DNA from: Cellulosimicrobium funkei
GTDB taxonomy: Bacteria; Actinomycetota; Actinomycetes; Actinomycetales; Cellulomonadaceae
Length of the DNA: 64,000 nt
Assembly (NCBI RefSeq): GCF_004519295.1
Contig: NZ_SOZH01000010.1
Location: 124,001 to 188,000 of the forward strand
Reading direction: 5' to 3'
Below, piece by piece: positions 35,501 through 44,489 of this stretch; positions within the stretch are counted from its first letter, which is position 1; each line of letters starts with the position of its first letter. The notes below the pieces were generated by a model. That model was given only the letters and a program-made list of their open reading frames with translations, was not told where the DNA came from and searched no databases. Both the position numbers and the translations under genes were made by a program.

Positions 35501-35536
35501 CAGGAGCCGCGTCCCCTCCCGGGGGCGCGGCTCCTG
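35501..35536. terminator. terminator between cspA and the spermidine-synthase-like gene
   Basis: A perfect 11-bp stem, CAGGAGCCGCG (35501-35511) with CGCGGCTCCTG (35526-35536), with extra C/G pairing in the loop. It lies between convergent genes. Confidence 0.8.
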
Positions 35537-35541
35537 GCGTG

Positions 35542-36597
35542 TCAGCCCTCGCGCGGCGCCCGCGCGCGCTCGTCGGTCGCCGGCCGCGCGGTCGTGGCGT
35601 CCCCGGGAGCGGGTCCCCCGAACGTGGGGTCGGCGGACCCGGGGTCCGCGGGCGTGGGGTCCGCGGGCGTGGGGTCCAGGAGGGGCGCCGCCGGGCCGAC
35701 GAAGGTCCGCAGCTCGCCCCCCACGAGGACGCGCGCCGGCACGGCCAGCGAGCGCACGGCGCGCGCGAGGCCCGGGCCGGCCAGGCCGGGGCCGGCGCCT
35801 CCCGGCGCGACCGCGGCGAGCACCACGTTCCCGTACCGGCGGCCCTTGAGCTGTGCGGGCTCGGCGATCGCCGCGACGCGCCCCTCCTCCAGGGCGCCGG
35901 CGCCCGCGCCCTCCCCGAACGCGGCCGCGAGCGTCGCCAGCTCGCGCCGCACCGACGCGAGGGGCGGCCGGTCCGCGCAGTTGACCAGGTAGACGCCCCC
36001 CGGTCGCAGGACGCGCCGCACCTCCTCGGCCATGCCGAGGGTCACGAGGTGGTCGGGCGTGCGGTCGCCGTGGAAGACGTCCCGGACCACGACGTCGAAC
36101 GACGCGTCGGCGAGCCCCTCCACCGCGTGCCGGGCGTCGTCGGGCCGCAGCCGCAGCCGCGGGGAGCGCGGCAGGTCGAACCAGGCGCGCACGAGCTCCA
36201 GGAGGCGCGCGTCGAGGTCGACCCCGAGCTGCGTCGAGCCGGGGCGGGTGTGCTCCACCCAGCGCGGCAGGCTGCACCCGGCGGCCCCGAGGTGCAGCGC
36301 ACGCACGGGCCCGGGGTGGAGCTCGTCGACCACCGCGGCCATCTGCTGCATGTACTCGAACGCGAGCATCCCGGGGTCGTCCAGGTCGAGGTACGAGCTC
36401 GGCACCCCGTTGACGTAGAGGGTGACCGCCGACGGGCGGTCGGGGTCGCGCTCGACGCGCGCGGTGCCCGTCGTGGTCGCGACGGGCTCGTCCGGGAGGT
36501 CGGACGCCGCAGGCCCACCACGCGCGGGGCCCCGACGCCGGGGCGGTGTGGGTGGTGCGGAGGACCCTGGAGGGCGTCGGGAGGTACGGCGAGCCAT
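35542..36597 (-). CDS. spermidine-synthase-like SAM/polyamine-fold protein
   Basis: 351 residues, of which about 45-265 form a Rossmann fold of the spermidine synthase group. LYVNGVPSSYLDLDDPGMLAFEYMQQMAAVVD, ALHLGAAGCSLPRWV, LGVDLDARLLELVRAWF and VVVRDVFHGDRTPDHL are the relevant blocks. Orphan members without a decarboxylase partner are common in actinobacteria and need not make spermidine. The C-terminus has tandem ADPTP-type pentapeptides from a 15-bp DNA repeat. The ATG at 36597 is 6 nt after a minus-strand TACCGT (leaderless pattern). Confidence 0.78.
   Translation of the reverse strand: MARRTSRRPPGSSAPPTPPRRRGPARGGPAASDLPDEPVATTTGTARVERDPDRPSAVTLYVNGVPSSYLDLDDPGMLAFEYMQQMAAVVDELHPGPVRALHLGAAGCSLPRWVEHTRPGSTQLGVDLDARLLELVRAWFDLPRSPRLRLRPDDARHAVEGLADASFDVVVRDVFHGDRTPDHLVTLGMAEEVRRVLRPGGVYLVNCADRPPLASVRRELATLAAAFGEGAGAGALEEGRVAAIAEPAQLKGRRYGNVVLAAVAPGGAGPGLAGPGLARAVRSLAVPARVLVGGELRTFVGPAAPLLDPTPADPTPADPGSADPTFGGPAPGDATTARPATDERARAPREG
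35626..35677. repeat. 15-bp tandem repeat in the spermidine-synthase-like gene
   Basis: Three and a half units of the type GGGGTCCGCGGGCGT (35641-35655 and 35656-35670 are identical; 35626-35640 is a variant). They encode Asp-Pro-Thr-Pro-Ala pentapeptides on the minus strand and preserve the frame. Confidence 0.8.
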
Positions 36598-36603
36598 GTG
36601 CCC

Positions 36604-36609
36604 ACGGTA
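36604..36609 (-). promoter_or_regulatory. leaderless -10 of the spermidine-synthase-like gene
   Basis: TACCGT on the minus strand with 6 nt (GGGCAC) to the ATG at 36597. It is divergent from, and about 25 bp away from, the SOS promoter at 36632. Confidence 0.5.
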
Positions 36610-36631
36610 CGGGCTGTCGGCGTCCGGCACG

Positions 36632-36660
36632 TTGACAGGATCGAACAGGTGTTCGATAGT
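36632..36660 (+). promoter_or_regulatory. SOS promoter of the HEPN-dinB operon
   Basis: -35 TTGACA (36632-36637) and -10 GATAGT (36655-36660) are separated by exactly 17 bp. A perfect 16-bp LexA box, TCGAACAGGTGTTCGA (36641-36656), fills the spacer and touches the -10. Bound LexA would exclude polymerase. Confidence 0.9.
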
Positions 36661-36677
36661 GGAGCAGGAGGTGCGCG

Positions 36678-37121
36678 ATGTCGAACGAAGCAGGCGCGAG
36701 GGCGCAGGTCGTGGTACCCGCCGAGGTCCGGCGGCTGCTCGCCCGCGCGGACGCGGAGCTCGTCGCGGCGGCGCTCGCGCAGGACGCGGGGGAGCGGTTC
36801 GTCCACGCCCACCTCGGCGCGCTGCGGGCAGCCGCCGCGGTCGTCGCGCTCCGTGCGCGCCCCGTGCGCCGTGGGCGCGCCCGCTCGGTGTGGGAGCAGC
36901 TCGCGGACGCCGAGCCCGCGCTCGCCGCGTGGTCGGTGTACTTCGCGAGCGGCGCGCGCGTCCGCGCCGCCGTGGACGCCGGGCGGTTCGACGAGGTCGA
37001 CCCGCGTCGCGCCGACGAGCTCGTCGCGTGCGCCGAGGACTTCCGCGACGAGGTCGCGATGCTGGTCGACCCGGACGCCGGCTTCGTCCGGCTCCCCGGG
37101 CTGCGCACGGTGGCGTCGTGA
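36678..37121 (+). CDS. SAV_6107-type HEPN-domain protein
   Basis: 147 residues, nearly all helical. The core matches the actinobacterial SAV_6107 HEPN family: ADAELVAAALAQDAGERFVHAHLGALRAAAAVVALRA, then VWEQLADAEPALAAWSVYF. The canonical HEPN RNase motif RxxxxH is not evident, so nuclease activity is doubtful. It is first in the operon, directly behind the perfect LexA box, with GGAGCAGGAGG before the ATG, and is followed after 39 bp by dinB. Its function is unknown; co-induction with a translesion polymerase suggests a role in damage tolerance. Confidence 0.85.
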   Translation: MSNEAGARAQVVVPAEVRRLLARADAELVAAALAQDAGERFVHAHLGALRAAAAVVALRARPVRRGRARSVWEQLADAEPALAAWSVYFASGARVRAAVDAGRFDEVDPRRADELVACAEDFRDEVAMLVDPDAGFVRLPGLRTVAS

Positions 37122-37160
37122 CGACCCGGCCGGTCGGCCCGCGGGCACGGTGAGCACCCG

Positions 37161-38417
37161 ATGAGCCGGGGTCCTCGTGCCGTCGTCCGCCGGGACTGGG
37201 GCGACGACGAGAGCGGCTGCTCGATCCTGCACGTCGACATGGACGCGTTCTTCGCCTCGGTCGAGCTCGCGCGGCGTCCCCAGCTCGTCGGGCGGCCGGT
37301 CATCGTCGGCGCTGCCGAGCGGGGAGTCGTCCTGGCTGCCACCTACGAGGCGCGCGCGTTCGGCGTCCATTCGGCGATGCCCATGACGACCGCACGCCGG
37401 CTGTGCCCGCAGGCGGTCGTCGTGCCGCCGGACCACACGCGGTACCACGAGGTCTCGCGCTCGGTCATGGCCGCGCTCGGCGAGATCACCGCGCTCGTGG
37501 AGCAGGTGAGCGTCGACGAGGCGTTCCTCGACGTCAGCGGCGCGCGGCGCCGCCTCGGGCCGCCCACGCGGATCGCGGCCGCGCTGCGGCGTCGGGTCCA
37601 GGCGGACCACGGGATCACGTGCTCGGTCGGGATCGCGACCACGAAGTTCGTCGCGAAGCTCGCGTCCACGCACGCCAAGCCCGACGGCATGCTGCTCGTG
37701 CCCGCCGCGGCGACGGTGCCGTTCCTGCGCACCCTGCCGGTCGGGGCGCTGTGGGGCGTGGGCGAGCGCACGGAGGCCGTCCTCGCGCAGTGGGGCATCC
37801 GGACGGTGGCCGAGCTCGCCGACACCGACGTCGCGTCCCTGCAGACGGCGGTCGGCAAGGTGTCCGGGGCGCACCTGCACGACCTCGCGTGGGGTCGTGA
37901 CCCGCGCCCCGTCCAGCCGGAGCGCTCGGAGCGGAGCGTCGGCGCGGAGACGACGTTCGAGCACGACCTGCGTGACCTCGCCGCCGTGCAGGCGCGCGTG
38001 CTCGAGCTCGCCGACCGGTGCGCCGGGCGGCTCCGGCACCAGGGCCTCGTCGCCCGCACGGTGAGCGTGAAGGTCCGCACGAGCGACTTCCGGACGGTCA
38101 CGCGCGCCCGCACGCTCGGCGCCCCGACGGACGTCGCGCGCGAGATCTACCTCGTCGCGCGCGAGCTCGTCGCGGGGGTGGACCTGCGAGGGCTCGCGGT
38201 CCGGCTCGTGGGGGTGCGTGCGGAAGGTCTCGAGCCGCGCGCGGAGGCCGTCGTCCAGCCCACGCTCGAGGAGGCCGTGGTGGGGACGAACGCCGTCCGA
38301 CGGCGCGCGGAGGAGGCCGTCGACGCCGTCCGCGGCCGTTTCGGGGTGAGATCCATCGCGATGGGGCCCGCCCGGGCCCGCTCGACTACCACCCCCGCGG
38401 ATGTCGATCTATCCTGA
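37161..38417 (+). CDS. dinB: DNA polymerase IV (Y family)
   Basis: 418 residues. An error-prone translesion polymerase. Catalytic residues appear in HVDMDAFFASVE and in SVDEAFLDVS. CSVGIATTKFVAKLAS and the helix-hairpin-helix LWGVGERTEAVLAQWGIRTVAELA follow, then the little-finger domain with VSVKVRTSDFRTVTRARTL. No obvious C-terminal clamp-binding QxxLF motif is seen. It should be SOS-induced with the HEPN gene upstream. The ATG at 37161 gives a 20-residue extension before the first conserved block. Confidence 0.95.
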   Translation: MSRGPRAVVRRDWGDDESGCSILHVDMDAFFASVELARRPQLVGRPVIVGAAERGVVLAATYEARAFGVHSAMPMTTARRLCPQAVVVPPDHTRYHEVSRSVMAALGEITALVEQVSVDEAFLDVSGARRRLGPPTRIAAALRRRVQADHGITCSVGIATTKFVAKLASTHAKPDGMLLVPAAATVPFLRTLPVGALWGVGERTEAVLAQWGIRTVAELADTDVASLQTAVGKVSGAHLHDLAWGRDPRPVQPERSERSVGAETTFEHDLRDLAAVQARVLELADRCAGRLRHQGLVARTVSVKVRTSDFRTVTRARTLGAPTDVAREIYLVARELVAGVDLRGLAVRLVGVRAEGLEPRAEAVVQPTLEEAVVGTNAVRRRAEEAVDAVRGRFGVRSIAMGPARARSTTTPADVDLS

Positions 38418-38454
38418 GGGTGTCACACGACCACCGTGGAGAATCGGGGTGCTC

Positions 38455-38850
38455 ATGCCTCTGTCTGAGTACGAGCAGCGGGTCTTGGAGCAGATGGAGC
38501 GCGCGCTCACCTCGGACGATCCGCGGTTGGCGAACACGCTCCAGGCCCCTCGACGTCGCTCTGCGCTGCGCTACGTCCTGGCCGGTGTCGGCGTCGTGGG
38601 AGGGCTGCTCCTGCTGGTGCTGGGCGCCGCGCTCTCGCAGACCTGGCTCGGCGTCATCGGCTTCGTCCTCATGTTCGCCGGCGTCGTGCTGGTCTTCCAG
38701 GCACCGCGCGCCTCCCGCAAGGGACCGGTCGGCACCGTCGAGGCCGACGGCACCGTCCGGCCGGCCGCAGCGAGCAGGACCTCGCGCAAGCCGTTCCTCA
38801 GCCGACTCGAAGAGCGCTGGGACCGTCGGCGCGAGCAGGACGGTCGCTGA
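38455..38850 (+). CDS. DUF3040 membrane protein
   Basis: 131 residues. It begins MPLSEYEQRVLEQMERALTSDD, the signature of actinobacterial DUF3040, then two adjacent hydrophobic helices (about 43-66 and 67-86) and a basic C-terminal tail. The function is unknown; these proteins typically lie just before the cell wall cluster. The ATG at 38455 is fixed by the signature. A TATCCT at 38410-38415, within the end of dinB, is a plausible -10. Its 3' end overlaps the convergent transglutaminase gene by 53 bp. Confidence 0.88.
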   Translation: MPLSEYEQRVLEQMERALTSDDPRLANTLQAPRRRSALRYVLAGVGVVGGLLLLVLGAALSQTWLGVIGFVLMFAGVVLVFQAPRASRKGPVGTVEADGTVRPAAASRTSRKPFLSRLEERWDRRREQDGR

Positions 38851-41095
38851 GCGACCTCTCGATCCCCTCGACGGCGGCGTCGACGAGCGCCTGGAGACGC
38901 TCCGGGGTGACCGTCTCGCGCGGACGCGGGGCGTAGCGCTCCGCCTCGAGCGCCGCCGCGAGGGCCGTGAGCGCCTCGGCCAGGTCCTCGTCCCCGGCAT
39001 CGGTCCCGCGTCGCGCCTGCAGGGTCGCGACGACGACCGCGGGCACGCGGCGCGGCGTCGTGGACGACGGCCACCGCACGTCCAGCGCACCGAGCCGTGC
39101 CACGAGCTCGGCCCAGGCGTCCTCGGCGTCCCGCAGGCTCTCCGCCTCGGTGCGTCGGCGCAGCACGAACCACAGCCCTGCGGCGAGCACCGCCGCGACG
39201 AGCAGCGCCACGCCCACGACGAGCGGCCACGAGGTGGAGTCCTCCTGCGTGCCGCCCGTCGTGCCGGCCCCCGGGGCGGTGGGTGCCGGCGTCGCCGGCG
39301 CTGACGGCGCGGCCGTGGTGGCGCCCGGCGTCGGGACGTTCCCCGGGTCTGCCGGGCCGCCGGGCGTGACGGCGACCGGGGTGGCCCACGTCGGCGTCGG
39401 ACCGGTCTGCTGGGCGGGCGTCGGCTCGAAACGCACCCAGCCCTGGCCCGGGAAGTACAGCTCGGGCCATGCGTGGGAGTCGCGACCCGTGACCTGGTAG
39501 CTCGACTCGTCGACCCGCTCGCCCGGCAGGAACCCGACGCCCAGCCGCGCGGGGATGCCGAGCGTGCGGGCCATCATCGTCATCGACGTCGCGAACTGGA
39601 CGCAGTAGCCCGTCCGGTCCTGGAGGAAGTCCCAGACTGCGTCGCCCGAGGTGCCCGGCGGCACCTCGGTGGAGTACGTGAACTGCGAGATGTCGCGGAA
39701 GTAGGTCTGCAGCGCGAGCGCCTGGTCGTAGCGCGTCGTCGCGCCGTCGACGACGGACGTCGCGAGGTCGCGGATGTCCTGCTCGTGCTCCGTCGCGGGC
39801 ACGTCGAGGTAGTTGGGGTCGTCGGGGTCCGCGCCGCTGGCGCCGCGCAACGCGTCGGCGTCGAGCGGCCGCGGGAAGACCGTGACCTCGTAGGACGTGC
39901 CCGCGCCCGTCGGCTGCTCGCCGAGCACCTCGTCGCGCACGTCGTCGTACGCCCAGTCGCCGTCGATGCCGACGGCGCGCGGCTCGGTCGGCAGCGGCAG
40001 CTTGGTGTCGCGCAGCGACTCGAGCGTGACGCGCAGCGACGTCGGGTCCCCGGTGGCGCCCGGGTCGTCGGGCCACAGGACCTGCTCGCCGCCGTCGATG
40101 GGGGTGCCGTCGCGGTCCGCGCCACGGCGCCAGTTGGTGCCGTCGAAGCCGGTGAGCGTGAAGACCCGCAGGGGACCGACGCCTTCGCCGTCGGTCCGGT
40201 AGCGCAGGACCACCTCGCCCGAGCGCTCGGCGAGGTCGCGCCGCATGTCCAGGTCGTCGGAGAGCCGGACCGTCTGGCCGGTCGAGGAGAACAGGCGCGA
40301 CCACGACGCCGACGCCACCTCGGGGAGCGAGGCGCTCGCCGACCCGAGGCCGAGCGCGGTGACCGCCACGGCGACCGCCACGACGAGCGCGCCCGCGGCA
40401 CGCAGGCCTCCGGCGGCGCGGTCCTCCGGGCGTCGCGCGGACGCCCCGCGGCGGACGGCGCGGTGCGGGTTGTCCACCGCGAGGAGGAGCACGAGGGCGG
40501 TGACCGTCACGACGAACGCGAGCGGCGGGATCTCGCCGACGATGACGAGCCCGGGCACCCACAGGGCGAGGAGCGGCAGCGCGACCCCCGCGCCGAGCCG
40601 CAGCCCGCCGGCCATGAGGTCGGCGACGACGAACACCACGACCGCGCCGCCGACCGCCAGGAGAGCGATGGGCAGGCTGGGGTCGATCGGGGCGACCTCC
40701 GCGAGCGTGAGGTCGCGCGCGGTGCCCAGGCGGGACACGACGCGGTCCACGTTGGACAGGCCGATGAGGAGCGAGAACCGGTCCGTCGGCCCGCCGTACA
40801 GCCCGAGCAGGGCCCACAGCCCGACGACGAGCCCCGCGAGCGACGGCAGGAGCGCCGCCGGCGGGGCGAGCACCTCGCCGCGCGCCGCGTGGCTCCGTTC
40901 GAGCGCCCAGCGGCTGAGACCGGTGACGAGCGCGAGGACGACGACGACGCGCACGACCGTGCCCGTCCAGCCGCCCGGCCCGACGACGCTCCCCAGCGCG
41001 TACGCCGACGCGACGACCGCGGTGGCGACGAGCGCGCTCGTCGCGAGCACGCGCAGGCCCGCGGAGTCCGAGGTTCCCGGCCGGGGTGCGGTCAT
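38798..41095 (-). CDS. transglutaminase-like membrane protein (TgpA type)
   Basis: 765 residues. Five or six N-terminal transmembrane helices (about 12-265), a large extracytoplasmic region and another helix near 635-660, then a cytoplasmic tail resembling DUF4129. The transglutaminase core is extracytoplasmic: Cys498 in RTGYCVQFATSM, His541 in GRDSHAWPELYF and, at the Asp position, Glu in VRFEPTP, a substitution common in this family. It forms the moxR-DUF58-transglutaminase operon, seen widely and suspected to act on the envelope. The ATG overlaps the DUF58 stop (ATGA). Confidence 0.9.
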   Translation of the reverse strand: MTAPRPGTSDSAGLRVLATSALVATAVVASAYALGSVVGPGGWTGTVVRVVVVLALVTGLSRWALERSHAARGEVLAPPAALLPSLAGLVVGLWALLGLYGGPTDRFSLLIGLSNVDRVVSRLGTARDLTLAEVAPIDPSLPIALLAVGGAVVVFVVADLMAGGLRLGAGVALPLLALWVPGLVIVGEIPPLAFVVTVTALVLLLAVDNPHRAVRRGASARRPEDRAAGGLRAAGALVVAVAVAVTALGLGSASASLPEVASASWSRLFSSTGQTVRLSDDLDMRRDLAERSGEVVLRYRTDGEGVGPLRVFTLTGFDGTNWRRGADRDGTPIDGGEQVLWPDDPGATGDPTSLRVTLESLRDTKLPLPTEPRAVGIDGDWAYDDVRDEVLGEQPTGAGTSYEVTVFPRPLDADALRGASGADPDDPNYLDVPATEHEQDIRDLATSVVDGATTRYDQALALQTYFRDISQFTYSTEVPPGTSGDAVWDFLQDRTGYCVQFATSMTMMARTLGIPARLGVGFLPGERVDESSYQVTGRDSHAWPELYFPGQGWVRFEPTPAQQTGPTPTWATPVAVTPGGPADPGNVPTPGATTAAPSAPATPAPTAPGAGTTGGTQEDSTSWPLVVGVALLVAAVLAAGLWFVLRRRTEAESLRDAEDAWAELVARLGALDVRWPSSTTPRRVPAVVVATLQARRGTDAGDEDLAEALTALAAALEAERYAPRPRETVTPERLQALVDAAVEGIERSLSDRPARADGPSALRVG

Positions 41096-42432
41096 CGTGA
41101 GCCCTCCACGAGCAGGGTCCAGGCGTGCTCGAGCGACACGGACGGGTCGACGAGCGCGGCATGCCACCCCGTGGAGCGGAGCGCGGCGACGGTCTCGACG
41201 GCGTCGGCGTGCTCGGGGGCCCACGGCCGGGTGCTCACCACGAGCGCGCGGTGGACGCCGTCCCCGGCCATCGCGGCGACGGTGTGCCGGGCCACGGAGC
41301 CGAGCGGGCCGAGCACGGCGACGGTGATCTCGCCCGGGCGGCGGTCGCGTCGCAGCGCCTCGGAGGTCGTCACGACGGAGCGGTCGGCGTCTGCCACGAC
41401 CTGGTGCCCGTGCAGGTCGACCGTGGCGTCGAGCAGGTCGGCCGGGCCCTCGCCGGACCGGTTGACGCGGAAGCCGGTGCCGGAGACCACCGCGGCGAGC
41501 GACGTGGGGACGAGGCGGACGGGGTGCCCCGCGTGGAGCAGCGACACCCCGATCGACGCCGCGCACTCGACGGCCCACTCGCCGTCGGCCAGCGCACGCG
41601 GGCTCGACGCGGCGAGCTCCGGGTGGGGCAGGAGGCCGCGGTCGAGGAGCACGGTCACGGGTGGCAGGCCCGCGCTCTCGTCGGAGCGCACCATGAGCTG
41701 GCCGCGGCGCGCGGCGCTGACCCAGTGCACGCGGCGGGGGTCGTCACCGGCGACGTAGTCGCGCAGGACCGAGTCGTCGCTCGACGCGAGCCGGGCGCCG
41801 GAGGCCGAGCGCTCGTGCTCGCCGAACGCGCGGCTCCCGCGCACGGGCAGCTCGACGGTGCGCGGCCAGACTGCCACGGCCGTCGGGTCGCCGAGCTCCT
41901 GCGTCGCGCTGACGAGGCCGAACAGGTCGGTCCGCGTCGTGAGGAGCGGGCCGAGCGGCCACCGGCCGCGGCGCAGCGGCCGCAGGCGGTACCGCACGGC
42001 GATGTGGTCGCCGACCGTCGCGACCTGCGCGCGCAGCGAGCCCTGGTCGGACAGCTCGTGCGCGGCCTGCTCGCTGATGCGCAGGCGTGCGAGCGTGGAG
42101 GCCGTCGACGACGTCGTGCGCGCCGCCGCGACGGTCAGGCGCGCGGTCGTGAGCTGGCCGCGCACGGCGGGGTTGGGCTGGACCCGGCGCGTCACGTGCA
42201 GCGCGCCGCGCCCCCGGTCGATGCGCCGGGCCGCCATCCAGCACCACGCGGCCCCCACGGCGAGGAGCCCCGCCGCGCCGAGCCCGACGAGGTCCGGCAG
42301 GCCGAGCGTGACGCCGAGCACCACGAGCGCGGCGCCCGCACCGAGGACCACGACGCCGCGGCGGGTCGGGCGCGCGCTGGCGAGGCTCCTGGTCCTGCGC
42401 CGGAGCCGCGCGAGGAACGACGGTCCGCGCAC
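41092..42432 (-). CDS. DUF58-domain membrane protein
   Basis: 446 residues. Two transmembrane helices (about 26-68) are followed by a beta-rich section and the DUF58/vWA-like core, with VLRDYVAGDDPRRVHWVSAARRGQLMVR and VTVLLDRG near 255-265. DUF58 proteins are the usual partner of MoxR AAA ATPases, and the pair is thought to act as a chaperone for membrane or metal-dependent proteins. The GTG at 42432 is 1 nt from the moxR stop. Confidence 0.9.
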   Translation of the reverse strand: MRGPSFLARLRRRTRSLASARPTRRGVVVLGAGAALVVLGVTLGLPDLVGLGAAGLLAVGAAWCWMAARRIDRGRGALHVTRRVQPNPAVRGQLTTARLTVAAARTTSSTASTLARLRISEQAAHELSDQGSLRAQVATVGDHIAVRYRLRPLRRGRWPLGPLLTTRTDLFGLVSATQELGDPTAVAVWPRTVELPVRGSRAFGEHERSASGARLASSDDSVLRDYVAGDDPRRVHWVSAARRGQLMVRSDESAGLPPVTVLLDRGLLPHPELAASSPRALADGEWAVECAASIGVSLLHAGHPVRLVPTSLAAVVSGTGFRVNRSGEGPADLLDATVDLHGHQVVADADRSVVTTSEALRRDRRPGEITVAVLGPLGSVARHTVAAMAGDGVHRALVVSTRPWAPEHADAVETVAALRSTGWHAALVDPSVSLEHAWTLLVEGSR

Positions 42433-42433
42433 G

Positions 42434-43453
42434 TCAGCGTCGCTCGGTCGCGTCCAGGGCGGGGATCGGCGTCTGCGCCACGAGGGACGCGACGACGGCC
42501 TCGGCGTCCTGGCCCGAGAGCCGTGCCTCGGTGGTGACGACGAGCCGGTGCGCGAGCACGGGCACCGCGAGGTACTGCACGTCGTCGGGGAGGACGTGGT
42601 CGCGCCCCGCCATCGCGGCCAGGGCCTTCGCCGCGCGCAGGAGCTGGAGCGTCGTGCGGGGGGAGGCGCCGAGGCGCAGGCCCGGGTGCTCGCGCGTCCC
42701 GGTGACCAGCGCGAGGACGTAGCGCTTGACGGCCGTGGACGCGTGGACCGAGCGCGCGACCTCGGCGAACCGCAGCACGTCCGCCCCGGTGGTCACGGGC
42801 CGCAGGTGCGCGAGCGGGTTGTCCGACTCCTGGCGGTCGAGCATCCGGAGCTCGGCGTCGACGTCGGGGTACCCCACGGTGAGCCGTGCCATGAAGCGGT
42901 CGCGCTGGGCCTCGGGGAGCGGGTAGGTGCCCTCCATCTCGACCGGGTTCTGGGTCGCGACGACGAGGAACGGGCTCGGGAGCATGTGGGTCGTGCCGTC
43001 GACCGTCGTCTGGCCCTCCTCCATGCACTCCAGGAGCGCCGACTGCGTCTTGGGGGAGGCGCGGTTGATCTCGTCGCCGATGACGATGTTGGAGAAGACG
43101 GGGCCGGGCCGGAACTCGAACTCGTGGTTCGCGGCGCGGTAGATGTTGACGCCGGTGAGGTCGCTCGGCAGGAGGTCGGGCGTGAACTGGATGCGGCCGA
43201 CCTTGCAGTCGATCGTGCGCGCCAGCGCCTTGGCGAGCGTCGTCTTGCCCACGCCGGGGACGTCCTCGACGAGAAGGTGCCCCTGTGCCAGGAGGACGGC
43301 GACGGTGACGGTCACGAGGTCCGGTCGCCCGGTGACTACCGACTCGATGCCGGAGCGGATCCGTCCGGTGGTCTCGACCAGCTCGTCGAGACCGGCGAGC
43401 CGTCCTGACCCGGGCTCGTCGGAGGGCGCGACAGGGGCGATGTCGGGGAGCAC
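42434..43453 (-). CDS. MoxR-family AAA+ ATPase
   Basis: 339 residues. Walker [18 protein letters not shown], Walker [27 protein letters not shown], sensor [26 protein letters not shown] and the lid domain with [17 protein letters not shown]. MoxR ATPases remodel partner proteins, here presumably the vWA-like DUF58 protein encoded next. The GTG at 43453 was chosen because GGAGG precedes it by 4-5 nt. It is divergent from mraZ across a 391-bp gap. Confidence 0.93.
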   Translation of the reverse strand: MLPDIAPVAPSDEPGSGRLAGLDELVETTGRIRSGIESVVTGRPDLVTVTVAVLLAQGHLLVEDVPGVGKTTLAKALARTIDCKVGRIQFTPDLLPSDLTGVNIYRAANHEFEFRPGPVFSNIVIGDEINRASPKTQSALLECMEEGQTTVDGTTHMLPSPFLVVATQNPVEMEGTYPLPEAQRDRFMARLTVGYPDVDAELRMLDRQESDNPLAHLRPVTTGADVLRFAEVARSVHASTAVKRYVLALVTGTREHPGLRLGASPRTTLQLLRAAKALAAMAGRDHVLPDDVQYLAVPVLAHRLVVTTEARLSGQDAEAVVASLVAQTPIPALDATERR

Positions 43454-43844
43454 GGGGACCTCCGTCGTCGGTGGCGCAGGGCCGCGGACCGGCGAGACCG
43501 CGGGTGGGAAGAGCCTAGTAGACGGTGGGAGGTCCGCCGACCCCGGCCAGGGGGCGCGCGGTCCGGGATCGGCGGACCCGTGCCCCTCCCTCTCCCTCCA
43601 CGTGCACCCGGCGCCGCCGCCCAGGACCCGCCGGACGGCTCCTGGAAGCGGTCGCCCCCGACGACGGTCCCGCCGGACGCGGCCGCGACGCGCCCTGGGG
43701 AGTCCTCCCCTCCACCGCGCTCCAGCCCGTCTGACCTGCGGAGATCCTGCGAAGACGGGTGAAACCTGGGACTTTCGCCGAGAGCGGTGGAGGGAAGTGG
43801 AGTACCGTGGAGCAGAAGGGAGCAGGAGGGGAGGTGCCAGGTGC
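43454..43844. other. 391-bp divergent region between moxR and mraZ
   Basis: No supported gene. It holds the mraZ promoter (next entry), a minus-strand -10-like TAGGCT (43512-43517) that could serve moxR, and a 10-bp inverted repeat GGTCCGCCGA (43531-43540) / TCGGCGGACC (43569-43578) of unknown role. The middle is C-rich with long pyrimidine tracts. Confidence 0.55.
43787..43812 (+). promoter_or_regulatory. MraZ operator: three GTGGAG direct repeats
   Basis: GTGGAG occurs at 43787, 43797 and 43807, exactly 10 bp apart, each pair separated by 4 nt. A -10-like TACCGT (43803-43808) overlaps the last repeat. Helically phased GTGG-type repeats upstream of mraZ are the known binding mode of MraZ, so this is a probable autoregulatory site. 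Confidence 0.8.
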
Positions 43845-44321
43845 ATGTCCGGCTTCGTGGACGACGTGCTCGGCGGTTCCTCCGGCCTGCTCCTGGGCAC
43901 CTTCACGCCGCGTCTGGACGACAAGGGGAGGCTCATCCTCCCCGCGAAGTTCCGGTCGCGGCTCGCACCGGGTCTCGTCATGACACGGGGGCAGGAGCGC
44001 TGTCTGTTCCTGCTGCCGATGGACGAGTTCCGGCGCATGTACGACCAGATCCGGCAGGCGCCGGTGACGAGCAAGCAGGCCCGGGACTACCTGCGCGTCT
44101 TCCTCTCGGGGGCGAGCGACGAGATCCCGGACAAGCAGGGACGTGTCTCGATCCCCGCGCCCCTGCGGGCGTACGCGGGGCTCGACCGCGACGTCGCCGT
44201 GATCGGCGCCGGCACGCGCGTCGAGATCTGGGACGCGCAGGCGTGGGAGACGTACCTCGCGGAGCAGGAGTCGGCGTACTCCGACACCGCGGAGGAGGTG
44301 TTCCCGGACCTGCGCTTCTAG
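43845..44321 (+). CDS. mraZ: transcriptional regulator MraZ
   Basis: 158 residues. Two SpoVT/AbrB-like DNA-binding repeats: [26 protein letters not shown] and the second, [22 protein letters not shown]. MraZ forms ring oligomers and represses the dcw operon through phased repeats, seen here 33-58 bp upstream. The ATG at 43845 adds 16 residues before the usual start; a later GTG is possible. It opens the dcw cluster. Confidence 0.94.
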   Translation: MSGFVDDVLGGSSGLLLGTFTPRLDDKGRLILPAKFRSRLAPGLVMTRGQERCLFLLPMDEFRRMYDQIRQAPVTSKQARDYLRVFLSGASDEIPDKQGRVSIPAPLRAYAGLDRDVAVIGAGTRVEIWDAQAWETYLAEQESAYSDTAEEVFPDLRF

Positions 44322-44489
44322 GGCCGAGCACCACCGGCTCCGCACGGTGAGGCCTCCTCCCGCCCGGTCTGGCGCACTTCCCCGGCGCCAGAAAGGACGC
44401 GGAGGGAGACCTGACCGTACGGGGCCCGCAGCACAGCACGACCAGCAGCAGCACCGGAGCACGACGACCAGCACGGAGAGGAGGAGGAC

